Part shown: one piece after another, positions 34,898 through 46,458 of the stretch
Layout: each line of letters opens with the position of its first letter
Position numbering within the stretch: the stretch's first letter is position 1
NCBI GenBank assembly: GCA_037367355.1
Contig: CM074705.1
Location: 248,001 to 312,000 of the forward strand
DNA length: 64,000 bases
Direction: 5' to 3'
Source: Neoscytalidium dimidiatum
Lineage: Eukaryota; Ascomycota; Dothideomycetes; Botryosphaeriales; Botryosphaeriaceae
Position numbers and translations under genes: made by a program
The notes under the pieces: model-generated
The model's input: the letters and a program-made list of their open reading frames with translations, nothing else
Told to the model about the DNA's origin: nothing
The model's database searches: none

Positions 34898-35078
34898 CGG
34901 GCCAGCGCCCGGACGCTTACCTAAGTCAGCGCATAAGCGAGCGAAGGTCTGTGCGCGGCGCCCACATCGGCGAGAATTCGAACGCAGTACTCGCGGGAGC
35001 TGACGACCTTTTTTCGACAACGACGACGACCTCGCTCACCACCCATCCACCCCGACAATCCGACCCGCCGCAGCAACC
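34898..35078. promoter_or_regulatory. Compact divergent promoter of SPC7 and RPS11
   Basis: Only 181 bases separate the upstream SPC7 ATG from the RPS11 ATG (328 if SPC7 starts at 34750). The segment is CT/CA-rich near RPS11, as usual for ribosomal protein genes. A GTAAGC donor-like site on the reverse strand just before the upstream ATG might reflect an SPC7 5' UTR intron. Confidence 0.5.
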
Positions 35079-35836
35079 ATGGCGACCGAGCTTACCGTCC
35101 AGAGCGAGCGCGCTTTCCAGAAGCAGCCTCACATCAACCTCGTCTCCAAGTCGGCCGGCAAGAACAAGCGTGTCGGCAAGGGTGGCAGGAGATGGTTCAA
35201 GGACGTCGGCCTGGGTTTCAGGACCCCCAAGACCGCCATTGAGGGCCACTACATCGGTATGTGGTATCTCCAGACGATCGCGGCTGCATGTGTTGGACGC
35301 GAGCGCGCAAGAGGCGGATTTTCAAAGGCGACGAATTTCGGCACACGGAAAAACTACAAAGCACGCTCGCCGTCGATCGCGCTGTGAAGCCATTAACGAG
35401 CGGCGCTGACGCAGAGAATCACAGACAAGAAGTGCCCCTTCACTGGTCTCATCTCCATCCGCGGTCGTATTCTTACCGGTACCGTTGTGTCGACCAAGAT
35501 GCACCGTACCCTGATCATCCGCCGCGAGTACCTCCACTTCGTCCCTAAGTACGCTCGTTACGAGAAGAGGCACAAGAACCTCGCTGCCCACGTCTCCCCC
35601 GCTTTCCGTGTTGAGGAGGGTGACCAGGTTACTGTTGGCCAGTGCAGGCCTCTCAGCAAGACTGTACGTTCCACAATTTGCCGAAGTTGCCAGACCACCG
35701 TGTACCGGCCTCCGAATAGATACTTCTATCAAAATATCTATGGTTATATACTGATCTCGGATGATAGGTCCGCTTCAACGTCCTCCGCGTGCTCCCCCGC
35801 ACCGGCAAGGCTGTCAAGAAGTTCAACAAGTTCTAA
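35079..35836 (+). CDS. rps11: 40S ribosomal protein S11 (uS17)
   Basis: Structural protein of the small ribosomal subunit. Exons 35079-35256, 35425-35663 and 35768-35836 give 486 nt, 161 residues, matching the usual length of about 155-160. Conserved blocks are [73 protein letters not shown] and the final [16 protein letters not shown]. Intron 1 (168 nt) was inspected for box C/D snoRNA features because ribosomal protein introns often host them; none was clear. Confidence 0.98.
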
Positions 35837-36505
35837 GCGGTTAAATCGGGTTGCATTTCTTCATGGGACAAAAAGGCTTGAGCTACGTGAAAAAGGGGCA
35901 TGTAGCCTAAGCTGGGTAGATCAAAAACTCTTGCACGACGACATGGTGTCACTGCCCGAACTCATTTGCGATTGGCAATGGTGGAATGTCCCGGGTACTG
36001 ATGCAGGCATTACTGCGGTGCGGGAATCGGCTTAGATATCCTCCCGAATCAATTGAATCGGTTCAAACACAAACGAGACGAAATCGGAGTTGCGAGCGTG
36101 GTGTCTGACGTAGGTCTTTGGGTACTATCTGTTTTTTTCTAAGTCGACTGTAAGGTTTGGAGGTGGTTATCCAACTCAGACATGAGAGGCATGTGGTGTC
36201 GGAATTGGCTGTCGTTGCACAGAACGGAAGACTGCATGCGCTGGGCGCGACGTGTTTCTGCCAAGTACTGGACGGACACGTCCATACGCCTGCGTTTGCA
36301 CACCCTGCTCTCACCTTCTTGAACTCTGAACGAATCTGCAAAAACACCATCATTCTAATTCTGACGCATATTGCTCTTCTAAGAAGTTGCCTGCACCAAA
36401 CTCGAATACAACAGGCCACTCTCGCGCTGAACCACCAGAAACTTAATTAAACTCACACAGCCCTCCCTTCACTCAGCGATTTCTACATTGCAGCTGCTGT
36501 TCGCC
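35837..36505. other. Intergenic region between RPS11 and KMT6
   Basis: About 670 bases in tandem orientation. It holds the RPS11 3' UTR and KMT6 promoter. No motif-bearing frame was found. Confidence 0.5.
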
Positions 36506-39500
36506 ATGCCTCGTGGTGCAATCGTCGACTTGACCGTTGAAGACGATGATGAGCCGGTTCATCTTATTCGCCGGCGCGATGGCCTGCCGGCAGATGATGG
36601 TCCTGCACAACCAGAAGCCAGCCACAGGATTCCACGCCTTCAGCCACGTCCATTTGTGACTCTGAACGCAGTCAAGAGACAGCTTCAAGCCACAATTGAC
36701 CTGACCGAGGAGAGCACGTCAGCCTCGAAGCAGCCTGGACAGCACGGGTCGGCAAATGAGGCAGGTTCAGCGTTGGCCAATGATTTGCAGCCTGACTCGC
36801 GGGCGCGGAATCAAAACACCAGTGCGCGAACTTCAGGAACGACGGTCGGAGCAAGCAGCAAGCCCCATGCTCGAATCTCAGGTGACACCAATCAATCCAG
36901 CGTTGTGCTCAGGCTTACTCGCGTACCGGCTAAAGCTCCGTTCGCAGCGCTAAATCCTGAGCATTCGCCGATGTCACCAGGCGGCATTGCGCATCGTCCA
37001 GGAAACCCATACGGAAGGCGATTCTTCCCGGGTACCGCCGCGTTCAGCACTCGCCCACCGCCGACGCCAGCCCAAGATGGCTCCACGCCTACGAGGCCGC
37101 ACGTTATAAGCTCTAGCGATGAAGAAGACGATGAATCTGACGACGACGACATTCAAATCGACGAAGAAAGATCAACGCCAGCCAACGCGAACAGACAAGC
37201 TCATCAGCCAAGAAGCGTTCAGGAGCACGTGAGCTCGCGAATTTCCATTGAGGTAAGTTGATTTTCAGAGCGTGTGTCGACACTATCTGATACCGGCTCC
37301 AGCACAGGCAAGGAAACACTCGAGATTTGGCTCGCGACTCCAGTTCCAGAGGGTATGCGGACAGGGATACCAACGCTGCAGAATTGGAAGACCAGCCTGC
37401 TCAGTTCAAACATCTGTCGGTCATCGAAGCTCAGAACGCCCGAGGCGTCAAGGGTTTCTGGGGGGTGTTCCCTTGGGAAGTTACGACGCGTAACCCACCG
37501 CGATTCTATGGGGATCTCGTGCAAAAATTCCATACCCTCGTCTTGGTTGGATGTTCGTTAGAAAGGGCGAGGCAGCTTGTCGAAGACCAGATTGCCCGTC
37601 GAACGGCTTTGTCACCCAGTGGCCCCAATTATCTGACTGCCGAGGACATTCGAAACGCTACGACCTTAGTTCTGGAGCAAAAAGTTGAAAAGGTACGTCC
37701 GTGCTCCCAGGAGATAGGGTTTTCGCTGATGGTATTCGACAGCCTGAGCGTTCTGCAGAGCCGAGTCTTTCTTCTCAAGTTCAAAGATCTATAGTGAGTG
37801 AATTATCTTAGACGTCCTAGTCTAGCCTAACCCTCTGGTAGGATAATAGTATTGTCGGCGCCCACCCCTCGCTACTGCCATTCCACCGCAGCTCGCTTCA
37901 GGCACCTTCAGTCTCTTTTCAACCTAGCCGCTCTGGACCTTCGGCGGTAGCAGAGAACCGCCACAGTCCGCTCACTACGGCTGCCTATCTCCCAGTCGCA
38001 AGCCGGCCAACAAGCCAAGAATCCACGGAACCCCGCCTATCTTTGCCCGCAATTCCCGGTCAAAAAAAGGCTAATCAAACTGCCGACCAACCTCGCGCAG
38101 AAACCTCTCAAGCTGCGGCCGGTACCTCGACTGAGCAGGTTATTGCCACCAACACGCAGCTACAGCCAGTTGTAAGCGAGGCAGGACCTGCGCAGAGCAC
38201 TGATTCTGTTCCTTATCCTGGTAAGCTCTCTCTGTTTCTTGTTGCGCACAGCCTATTTTACTCGGAGCTCGCCAAAATTGACGACTGATAGGTCAAGCTA
38301 TGGCGACAGCCGTAGACTTTCGTGACACATCACAGTCACTCCTAAGGTCGGACTCGCCTCAAGTCACATCTGGTGCCAAGGACGCCATACCAAACGTCCA
38401 GCGAGATATGGAAGATCCCGCCACATACAGCATTACTGAGCTAGAGGTTTTGCTCAAAGAACGTTTGAAGGAGATCCAGGAAGATCGAGAGTACTTTACC
38501 AAAGTGAGTCCTCTCACTAAGCACAGCTAGGATCCCCTCTAACACCTGACAGTTTCGCCTTGGTCGAGCTCGCAGAGCTCATCGATTGCCGGATGACGCT
38601 GCAACCGGAGAGTCTGCTAATGACTTTATTTCGGGTCCAAGCATCGTCCCACCACAATTCCAACAGCAAGCCTTTCCCTGGCCAAATGCTAAGCCAATTC
38701 AGACGCGAGGCCCCCTGAAGTCTGGAGTCGGAGGAACTAAGTCTACTGTTCAAAAGACTCAAGAGGTCTATTCGCAAAGCAGCAAAGCTATTCGCTCGAT
38801 TCTAAGTAATCCTATTGACTCCTATGCCACGGATGCTATACCGGTTCCACCATACACCAGCTACGTCAGTTTGAAGCAGAATATCCTCGCAGAGAATCAC
38901 AGGACGCTCATGATCTATCCATACTTTGACGACTTTCAAGATGAGGACCTTACGAAGAAGTCTCTTTGGGATGAGCTGAGGAGCCGATACAACATCGTTG
39001 CAGATGAGCTACGACGCAGGAGACTACTCCAAGCTGAACAGTGTTGGCAAGTTCGCTCATACGCCGAAAAGTTTCTTGAGGATTTCGGTTGTCCGATGAA
39101 AGACATTTTAAGATACTTTCTGTTATCACCAGAAGAACTGGTTCAGTGTCTGGTAAATGAAATGCAACCCCACGAAGCAGAATACCTACAGAGCAGACGA
39201 GAAGAGTCATGCAAGGAAGAGTTCAATAGGGAAAGAAAGAGATGGAGGTCGGTATTGACGGATCTGCCGCCGTCTCCGCCCGCAAAAGTGGCCTTTGCTG
39301 CTGTATTCTGTCCTGCCTGGCTTTCAGTCTTCGGCTTCAGCTTCTGGCACATGGTGAGGAGGACTCCCTTGGCCCAGCCAGTGGCTACTTCGGCTTCGTC
39401 CCAACTCGAAAACAGTGGAAGTTCCTCAGGGTTTGCGTATAGAGACTTCGCTTGCCGCGTATGTCACGTGCATAATTGCCCCTTCCACGGTGCAATTTTG

Positions 39501-40997
39501 GAACAGCCCGAGTTGAGCGATCACCCAGACAGTGATGAAGAGTCTAGCTCGGATGATGAAAGCTCTGGAAATGTTGCCAGAAGTCCGAGCAGCACCAAGT
39601 CAAACAGTTCTCGAAGATCGTCCATCTCTTCAACGGGCTCCCTCGTCAATTTCAAAAAGCTTGTCAACGCACAACCCCGTAAGCATCTGGATGAAGACGA
39701 CAGTGGTCCTCCACCCCGCCGAGACGCAAAATTCTGGGCGTCGAGATCTAGGACACATATTATGGAACGGCGACCGCCGTTTTTCCCCTGTAGTCATAAA
39801 GGAAGCTGTTCAGACGCAAAGTGCAGTTGCTTCAAGAACGGTATCACCTGCGAGAAAACATGCGCCTGCGCCGCCTCCTGCAAAAGACGATACAGAGGAT
39901 GCACCTGCGCGCAGGAAGGGGTCGTATGCTGGAAAAATAAGAAGTGCGACTGCTGGAACCTGAATCGCGAGTGCGATCCTGATCTATGTGCAACTTGCGG
40001 GGCTGCAGAGGTATTGGACCCGGTTAACAGATACAACGATTCCGCAATTCGTCGGAAATGTTGCAATGTCAATATTCAGCGCAACGTCCCCAAACGTACC
40101 CTTCTTGGAGAGTCGGAAGTACAGGGTTTCGGACTGTACATGGGCGAAAGGGCAAACGCTGGGGATTATATTGGGGAATACAAGGGCGAAATTGTGACCA
40201 AGGAGGAGGGTTCGAGAAGAGGTGCTGTTTACCAGCATCTCAGGACCAACTATCTATTTGATCTGAACAGAGGTAAGCACCTGATGCTATGGCACTGGGG
40301 CAATGGCTGACTACGAATGACAGCTCAAGAGGTCGACAGCACACGGGCGGGCAACAAGCTACGCTTCATCAACAATTCAGCCAGGGCGCCGAACTGCGAG
40401 CCTCGGGTGATGCTCTGCAATACCGTTGTCCGCATCGGCATGTTCGCAATTAAGGATATCAAGGCCGGCCAAGAGTTGTTCTTCAATTACAACTACCCGC
40501 ACGAAGTCACGAAGTATTTCTGGGAGAAGGGCGAGACGAAGCCTTCCGGCAATGCCTACGCTGTGAAATCAAAGAAGGGCGGCAAGCAGAAGACGAGAAT
40601 TGCGGGTTCTTCTCCATCTTCGGACAGCGAGTTGCCGTCAAAAGGCAAAAATGGAAAGAATGGGAAAGCTGGGTTGAGCCAGAAGGCGAAAGCGGGTCGC
40701 TCGAGATTGGGTCAGAGCACGCTCAAGGGCTCGAGCACGATCAACCAGTTCGCCTGGGGCACTTCGGGGAAGCGGCCAAGGCTGGGAACGCGCGAGAAGC
40801 AGAATACGTGGGCGGAGTTGAATGAGTACCTGGACGGCAAGGGCAAGAAGAAACGAACATTTAATGATTCTGAAGAGAGTGAGAGCGGCGCGGAGGTCCA
40901 GGATGAGGAGAGTTCTGATGATGACGACACGGGGGAGTCTCCGGACAGTGAGGAAGAAGAAAGGCCAAAGAAGAGGACCAGAAGCACGAGACTGTGA
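36506..40997 (+). CDS. kmt6: Histone H3K27 methyltransferase, PRC2 catalytic subunit (KMT6/EZH2-like)
   Basis: Catalytic subunit of Polycomb repressive complex 2, which trimethylates H3 lysine 27 and silences facultative heterochromatin, often including secondary-metabolite clusters in fungi. Seven exons (36506-37252, 37303-37692, 37743-37793, 37842-38220, 38292-38503, 38553-40272, 40324-40997) sum to 4173 nt, 1390 residues. The N-terminus has two VDLT/IDLT acidic motifs resembling SUMO-interaction motifs. Around residues 800-850 lie VCHVHNCPFHG-type cysteines. The CXC domain (SCSDAKCSCFKNGITCEKTC to CDCWNLNRECDPDLC) spans about residues 1005-1085. The SET domain follows, with EVQGFGLYMGERANAGDYIG, KLRFINNSARAPNC and ELFFNYNYPHEV. 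A basic, Ser-rich and acidic tail ends the protein. Confidence 0.95.
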
Positions 40998-41400
40998 TTC
41001 TCCTGGAGTCTTTTGGAGAGCGGAATTAAAGATGATTACAGTGGGGCGACTAAGGATCAGAGGCAGAGGAGGGCAGAATAATAAGCTGTACAGCTTACTG
41101 CTAGCACGGGGCATAGTTTGCGGAAATCTAGTTAACAATAGTAAATTCAGATACTGAGGTTTTCTTGCCGGAGTCTAGGAGATCCAAATTGAAGCCTTTC
41201 CTATTTTCTTTTTGTCTTACTCGAGCTGATGAGGGCGGCACATGATTACGCTTCGCTAGTCGATTACATCATCGCGTGGCGCGCCAGGCAGACGCGCTTC
41301 TCGTCTCTGATATTGATTAACCTCCACTGTATCATCCGTCGTCCTTCTTCTCGCACGCCTTTCTAATCCCCTCAATGGAACACGCATTTGGCATCCGACC
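40998..41400. other. Intergenic region between KMT6 and RAD2
   Basis: About 400 bases in tandem. It should contain the KMT6 terminator and RAD2 promoter. Nothing else is recognisable. Confidence 0.5.
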
Positions 41401-44400
41401 ATGGGTGTCACCGGCCTCTGGACCGTCGTGCAGCCGTGCGCGCGCCCGATCAAGATCGAAACGCTGAACAAGAAGCGGCTCGCGGTCGACGCATCCATCT
41501 GGATCTACCAGTTCCTGAAGGCCGTCCGCGACAAGGAAGGCAACGCACTGCGCAACAGCCACGTCGTCGGCTTCTTCCGCCGCATCTGCAAGCTGCTCTT
41601 CATCGGCATCAAGCCCGTCTTCGTCTTCGACGGCGGCGCCCCCGCCCTCAAGCGCCAAACCATCGCCGCCCGCAAGTCGCGCCGCGAAGGGCGCCGCGAG
41701 GATGCCGTTCGCACCGCGAGCAAGCTGCTCGCCGTGCAGATGCAGCGGCGCGCGGAGGAGGAGGAGCGCAAGCGCAAAGCCGCCACCGCCCGAAGCCACG
41801 CAGATGAGCCCGAAGAGCAGCTGCCCGAGCACCTGGTGTACGCGGAGGAGGTGACGATGTCGGCGCAGGAGCGGCAGCGCGCCCGCGGCGGCTTCAGGAA
41901 GCGCGACGCCTACCACCTGCCCGACCTGGACGTGTCGCTGTCCGAGATGGGCGCGCCCAACGACCCGCGCATCATGTCGCTCGAGGAGCTCGAGGCCTAC
42001 GCCCGCCAGTTCGAGCGCGGCGAGGACATCAACGTGTACGATTTCTCGAAGATCGACTTCGACTCGCCGTTCTTCGTGAGCCTGCCCGCGACCGATCGGT
42101 ACAACATCTTGAATGCGGCGAGACTGCGGAGCCGCCTGAGGATGGGGTATTCGAAGGATCAACTGGATAACATGTTCAAGGATCGTATGGCCTTTTCGAG
42201 GTTTCAGATTGAGCGCGTCAGAGAGCGGAATGAGCTCACGCAGCGGTTGATGAATATCAATAATGGGGATACGCTGTACGGCATGAACGCTGGAGGTCGC
42301 GTGGCCGGCGAGAAGAACAGGGAATACGTGCTCGTCAAGAACGATGGCGTGGAAGGTGGATGGGCGCTTGGGGTCGTAGACAAAGATGAAGGCAGGTACG
42401 ATAAGCCCATAGACGTGGATAGGAGTAGCCCTCCGAAGGAGGAGGATGATGAGTGGGAAGATGAGGACGACTTCGAAGATGTTCCCATTGAAGGCCTCAA
42501 TCGACTTCCTAAACAACAGCCCGCTCCGAACCCGAACAATGAATTGGCTGCCGAAATGGCAGAGCGACGGCAAACCCTCTATAAGTCCCGGCAGGCAGGA
42601 GCTTCCAAAAGACGCGGTCCGCCCAAGCCCCGGAATGTGGATCCAGATTCCTTATTTGTTGAGGCTGATGACGAGGATGAAGAGGGGGATTGGGAGAATG
42701 TGGACATTGACAACCAGCCTGGTCTGCATGGCCAAGGTACCGAGGAAGAAGATGAGGAACTCCAGCGAGCGATCGCCATGTCGCTAGAGCAAGATCAAGA
42801 CAAAACTCAAGAGGCGCAAGCGCAAGCAGATCAGATTGATGAGGACGACGATTTCCTGGAAGTCTTTCAACAGCGGGCAGAGGACTCAAGGCCTTTCACC
42901 AAAGGAAGCGGTCTCGCCATTGCACGTATGGCAAACAATCGCAGTGCCAGAATAGCCAAGCCAACTGCAGAGAGCGATAGCGAAGGTGACGAGATGAATC
43001 TACAAGCGGCGCTTGCAGAGTCAAGACAATCGAAGCACAGGCCTGCTCGTCCTGAACAGCCCCGCAAACTGCCAACTGCAGCGAAGCCCATATCAATGAA
43101 ACATTCAGCTGAGGGCCAGCCATCAAAACCTTCTGGTTTCAGTGGACCGCTGCCGTTTGAGAAGCTTGACCTAGGAAGCTCTCTCTTAGGGAAGAAGAAG
43201 ATGCAAAAGCTACAGGAAGACCAGGCTGGAGGCTTCGAACGACCTGAAGACGCGGAGCGCAAGCCGAAGCCATTACCTCCTTGGTTCGCCGAGAATCGCG
43301 ACGTTAGAGAGGACGTGGCGCAGCAGAAACAGCTGGAAGCCGAGCAGCGGGAACGAGATCGGAAGGCTTTAGAGAAGGAGTTTGACTTCCAAGAACCGCC
43401 ACGATTGATGAAGCACGATACGAACGAGGTCATTGACCTAGATGCGGAGTCACCGAAGGAGCAGGTAGTCATTGATATCCAGTCTTCGGATGACGAGGAT
43501 CTGGAGATGGAGGATGTGATGCCTGTTGATTCAACGATCAGGATGGCGGATATTGCAGAGAAAGTGAGAGCCGAGCCACCGTTACGGTCTCCATCTGCAC
43601 CCGCACGGCCAGAAATACCGGTACAGGAGGAAAAGCTCACGGCACAGGATAATCAAGCAGCCTCTCGGGTCGAGCAAAATGCAGATGAGTCTGAAGAAGA
43701 GATCATCGATTGGTCTGAAAGCGATACTGAGCAACGTAAGAAGGATCAACAAGAAGGACGAGGAGAGCACCAGACGACTGCTGAACCAGCCGGTGGCGAA
43801 GCTGAACCTCCAAGATCAAGGTCAACTTCACCTGAGTTCGAAATTGTTACTGGCACAGAGACCGTACCTGATCGACTGGTCAGACCCTCGCCACCACTTC
43901 CCGATGCTCCTGAGGGACGTGTTCCTATGTCTGGGACTGCTGATCAGGAGCTGGTAGATGAGGATCCAGATGACGAGTCTGTTTACTCAGATCCTGAGGA
44001 TGCAGAACTGTTCCGACAGCTTGCCAAGGAGGCTGAGGAGCACGCGCGTTTTGCCTCCACGCTCAACAACAAGTCACAGGAGGCCAACGCCATTGATTAC
44101 GAACGCGAACTCAAAGCGCTTCGCACCCAGCAAAAGAAGGACCGCCGCGACGCCGACGAGGTGACACAGACAATGATTGCCGAATGCCAACAGCTTCTTT
44201 CCCTTTTCGGCCTGCCCTACATCACGGCACCGATGGAAGCCGAAGCCCAGTGCGCGGAGCTTGTCCGCCTCGGCCTCGTCGACGGCATCGTCACCGACGA
44301 CAGCGACATCTTCCTCTTCGGCGGCACGCGCGTCTACAAGAACATGTTCAACCAGGCCAAATTCGTCGAGTGCTACCTCGCGCAGGACCTCGAGTCGGAA

Positions 44401-45330
44401 TTCGGCCTCACGCGCCAGAAGCTCATCGCCATCGCGCAGCTGCTCGGCTCCGACTACACCGAGGGCATCCCCGGCGTCGGCCCCGTCACGGCGCTGGAGA
44501 TCATGTCCGAGTTCGGCGACCTCGAGTCGTTCCGCGACTGGTGGAAGGACGTCCAGTCGGGCACGCGGCCGAAGGAGGCCGACAGCGCGGTGCCGTTCCG
44601 CCGCAAGTTCCGCAAGACGAACGCGGCCAAGCTGTTCTTGCCGCCGGGTTTCCCGGACCCGCGCGTCGAGGAGGCGTATTTGAAGCCGGAGGTCGATTCG
44701 GACGATACGGATTTCGTATGGGGCGTGCCGGATTTGGATGCGTTGAGGCGGTTTTTGATGAGCACGATCGGGTGGAGTAGCGAGCGGACGGACGAGGTGC
44801 TTGTCCCGGTCATCAGGGATATGAATAACAGGGAGAGGGAGGGCACGCAGAGTAACATCACGGCGTTTTTGGATAGGGGAAGCAGGGTCGGCGCTGGGCC
44901 TTGGGCTCCAAGGAGGAGGGATGGCGGTGGTGGAGCGGGGAGTGCTGATCCTGGCAGAGGAGGTGGCCAGGGGGCGGCGAGTGGGCGGTTGGTGAAAGCC
45001 TTGAGAGGCATTGGGGCGAAAGCGAGGGGGGAGAGACAGGCAGCGGAGGGCTTCGGGGTTGGTGAAGGGACGGAGGAAGCTCAGCAGACCGAGAAGGAGA
45101 CGCAGAAGGGGAGGAAGGCGAAGAGGGCGAAAAGGAAGACGGTTGTTGAGGATGATGATGATGAGGCTGAATACGGAGTAGATGGTGAGGATGCAGATGC
45201 TGCGTACGAGGAGGAGCCGAGGAAGAAGGCGAAGAAGAGCAGTGGCGCGAAGGCCACTCGTGGGAGGGGTCGTGGGAGAGGCAGTAGAGCGACGAACAAC
45301 TCAGAGTTCATCCAGGACGCGCTTGAGTAA
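41401..45330 (+). CDS. rad2: DNA repair endonuclease RAD2/XPG
   Basis: Structure-specific 3' endonuclease of nucleotide excision repair. A single 1309-residue exon begins with the invariant MGVTGLWTVVQPCARPI. The XPG N domain (residues 1-100) has LAVDASIWIYQFLKAVRDK and KPVFVFDGGAPALKR. The I domain begins near residue 935 with LPYITAPMEAEAQCAELVRL and VTDDSDIFLFG, then SDYTEGIPGVGPVTALEI (helix-hairpin-helix). The roughly 800-residue acidic spacer between them is typical of RAD2 rather than FEN1 and carries acidic motifs such as EVIDLDAES. After the nuclease core, QSNITAFLD near residue 1150 fits a PCNA-interacting (PIP) box. The basic tail (KGRKAKRAKRKT, RGRGRGRGSRA) suggests a nuclear localisation signal. 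Confidence 0.97.
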   Translation: MGVTGLWTVVQPCARPIKIETLNKKRLAVDASIWIYQFLKAVRDKEGNALRNSHVVGFFRRICKLLFIGIKPVFVFDGGAPALKRQTIAARKSRREGRREDAVRTASKLLAVQMQRRAEEEERKRKAATARSHADEPEEQLPEHLVYAEEVTMSAQERQRARGGFRKRDAYHLPDLDVSLSEMGAPNDPRIMSLEELEAYARQFERGEDINVYDFSKIDFDSPFFVSLPATDRYNILNAARLRSRLRMGYSKDQLDNMFKDRMAFSRFQIERVRERNELTQRLMNINNGDTLYGMNAGGRVAGEKNREYVLVKNDGVEGGWALGVVDKDEGRYDKPIDVDRSSPPKEEDDEWEDEDDFEDVPIEGLNRLPKQQPAPNPNNELAAEMAERRQTLYKSRQAGASKRRGPPKPRNVDPDSLFVEADDEDEEGDWENVDIDNQPGLHGQGTEEEDEELQRAIAMSLEQDQDKTQEAQAQADQIDEDDDFLEVFQQRAEDSRPFTKGSGLAIARMANNRSARIAKPTAESDSEGDEMNLQAALAESRQSKHRPARPEQPRKLPTAAKPISMKHSAEGQPSKPSGFSGPLPFEKLDLGSSLLGKKKMQKLQEDQAGGFERPEDAERKPKPLPPWFAENRDVREDVAQQKQLEAEQRERDRKALEKEFDFQEPPRLMKHDTNEVIDLDAESPKEQVVIDIQSSDDEDLEMEDVMPVDSTIRMADIAEKVRAEPPLRSPSAPARPEIPVQEEKLTAQDNQAASRVEQNADESEEEIIDWSESDTEQRKKDQQEGRGEHQTTAEPAGGEAEPPRSRSTSPEFEIVTGTETVPDRLVRPSPPLPDAPEGRVPMSGTADQELVDEDPDDESVYSDPEDAELFRQLAKEAEEHARFASTLNNKSQEANAIDYERELKALRTQQKKDRRDADEVTQTMIAECQQLLSLFGLPYITAPMEAEAQCAELVRLGLVDGIVTDDSDIFLFGGTRVYKNMFNQAKFVECYLAQDLESEFGLTRQKLIAIAQLLGSDYTEGIPGVGPVTALEIMSEFGDLESFRDWWKDVQSGTRPKEADSAVPFRRKFRKTNAAKLFLPPGFPDPRVEEAYLKPEVDSDDTDFVWGVPDLDALRRFLMSTIGWSSERTDEVLVPVIRDMNNREREGTQSNITAFLDRGSRVGAGPWAPRRRDGGGGAGSADPGRGGGQGAASGRLVKALRGIGAKARGERQAAEGFGVGEGTEEAQQTEKETQKGRKAKRAKRKTVVEDDDDEAEYGVDGEDADAAYEEEPRKKAKKSSGAKATRGRGRGRGSRATNNSEFIQDALE

Positions 45331-45948
45331 ACTTTGCGAGGCTACTCCTAGAAAATACACACCCATGCTGATATTGTCTTTGGTTCCTCGGAAATCCGTG
45401 TGATAGTGTAAGATACGCGAGCGGGCTGCCGTCGCACATCTCGATCCACGAGCTTTCGCCGGAAGCTCCAGACAGTAGGACGATGATCGTACCGTCCCTC
45501 ATTGTCATGCTTATTCAATATGGGCTCGGCAGCGTCCCTGGGCTCTCTATGGCGACTGGAGGGCCTTTTGGTAACATGCGCTGGATCTATGATGGCAGCG
45601 TTTCATGGCATGCTGCTGCAGTAGAAAGCCCCCGTCGAAGTCGGCGATGACGACGGCATGGTGGCATTGAGCAGGGGGCAGCGGGTCTCGGAGTGCCCTG
45701 ATCGTGAAAGGGATGACCGGCAGGGTCGATTCGCGTTATATGGCGAGCCCACGATGGAGCCGATTCTGGGGAGAGGGGTGAAAAAAAAAAAAGCGGGCTG
45801 TTCGTTCGACCCTGTGGGCGGGAGGATCCGCTGTCTGGTCGCGATAGCTCGCGCGTCATGACGTTCAACAAACTGCCGTTGGACTTTGTGTTTACGCGTC
45901 TAGTGTCCACCGTGCTGGCTCTAGGCTAGCTGTGACCCTTGGTATTCG
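45331..45948. other. Intergenic stretch downstream of RAD2
   Basis: No supportable gene. It has an A-homopolymer near 45781-45791 and short conflicting frames. Confidence 0.45.
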
Positions 45949-46458
45949 TTGCCGGCAATAAAGTCCAATACGTGGTATCTCCTGGTTGTGGAGATCTTAA
46001 GCACATTTCAGAATGCTTACAATGCCGGCCTCAGCTTGCATCCGGGAAAGCATATCATTCCGCTTGTCCTGAGGGATACAATAAAAGCGAGATATGTCAT
46101 GGATGCGCTCGAGGATCTGGAAGCCATTCTGGAACGGGATGGGTCTCTCGAGTTGATGCCGGGCTGCCCTCCTACATTACAGCCACTGCTCTCAGATTTC
46201 TTCCCAGAAGGACTCCGAGAGTCCGAAGCGGATTGGTGGATGGGTAACCGGCGCGAGTTTGACCTGAGGCGATTGAACGGGCCTAGGAGAGGGGAGCCCC
46301 GCAATCTCTCTTTTCGCAGGGACTATTTCAACGAGCTGGGACGTGTCACTGGCAAGCAGGCGCGGAAAATTGCTCCCTCTGGCGAAAGCCGTGCGAGGAC
46401 GAGAAATATAAAAGAATGGAAAGGCATAAACCTGCTTCGAATGCTTCAGGATATGTAA
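45949..46458 (+). CDS. Hypothetical 169-codon frame, possibly a 3' exon or gene remnant
   Basis: An open frame without an ATG at its beginning (TTG at 45949); the first in-frame ATG is near 46097 (VMDALEDLEAIL). The residues look protein-like, with amphipathic segments (VMDALEDLEAILERDGSLEL, then ADWWMGNRREFDLRRL) and a basic end (ARKIAPSGESRARTRNIKEW). I recognise no family. It may be the last exon of a gene whose upstream exons are hard to see or have decayed. Its orientation is convergent with NSA2. Confidence 0.35.
   Translation: MPAIKSNTWYLLVVEILSTFQNAYNAGLSLHPGKHIIPLVLRDTIKARYVMDALEDLEAILERDGSLELMPGCPPTLQPLLSDFFPEGLRESEADWWMGNRREFDLRRLNGPRRGEPRNLSFRRDYFNELGRVTGKQARKIAPSGESRARTRNIKEWKGINLLRMLQDM

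Noticed and set aside
35257..35424. Possible snoRNA in RPS11 intron 1
   Set aside because: No convincing C box or paired D box, and no H/ACA layout.
41332..42573. 413-codon reverse frame antisense to RAD2
   Set aside because: Shadow of a GC-rich real coding region; RAD2 on the other strand has invariant catalytic motifs.
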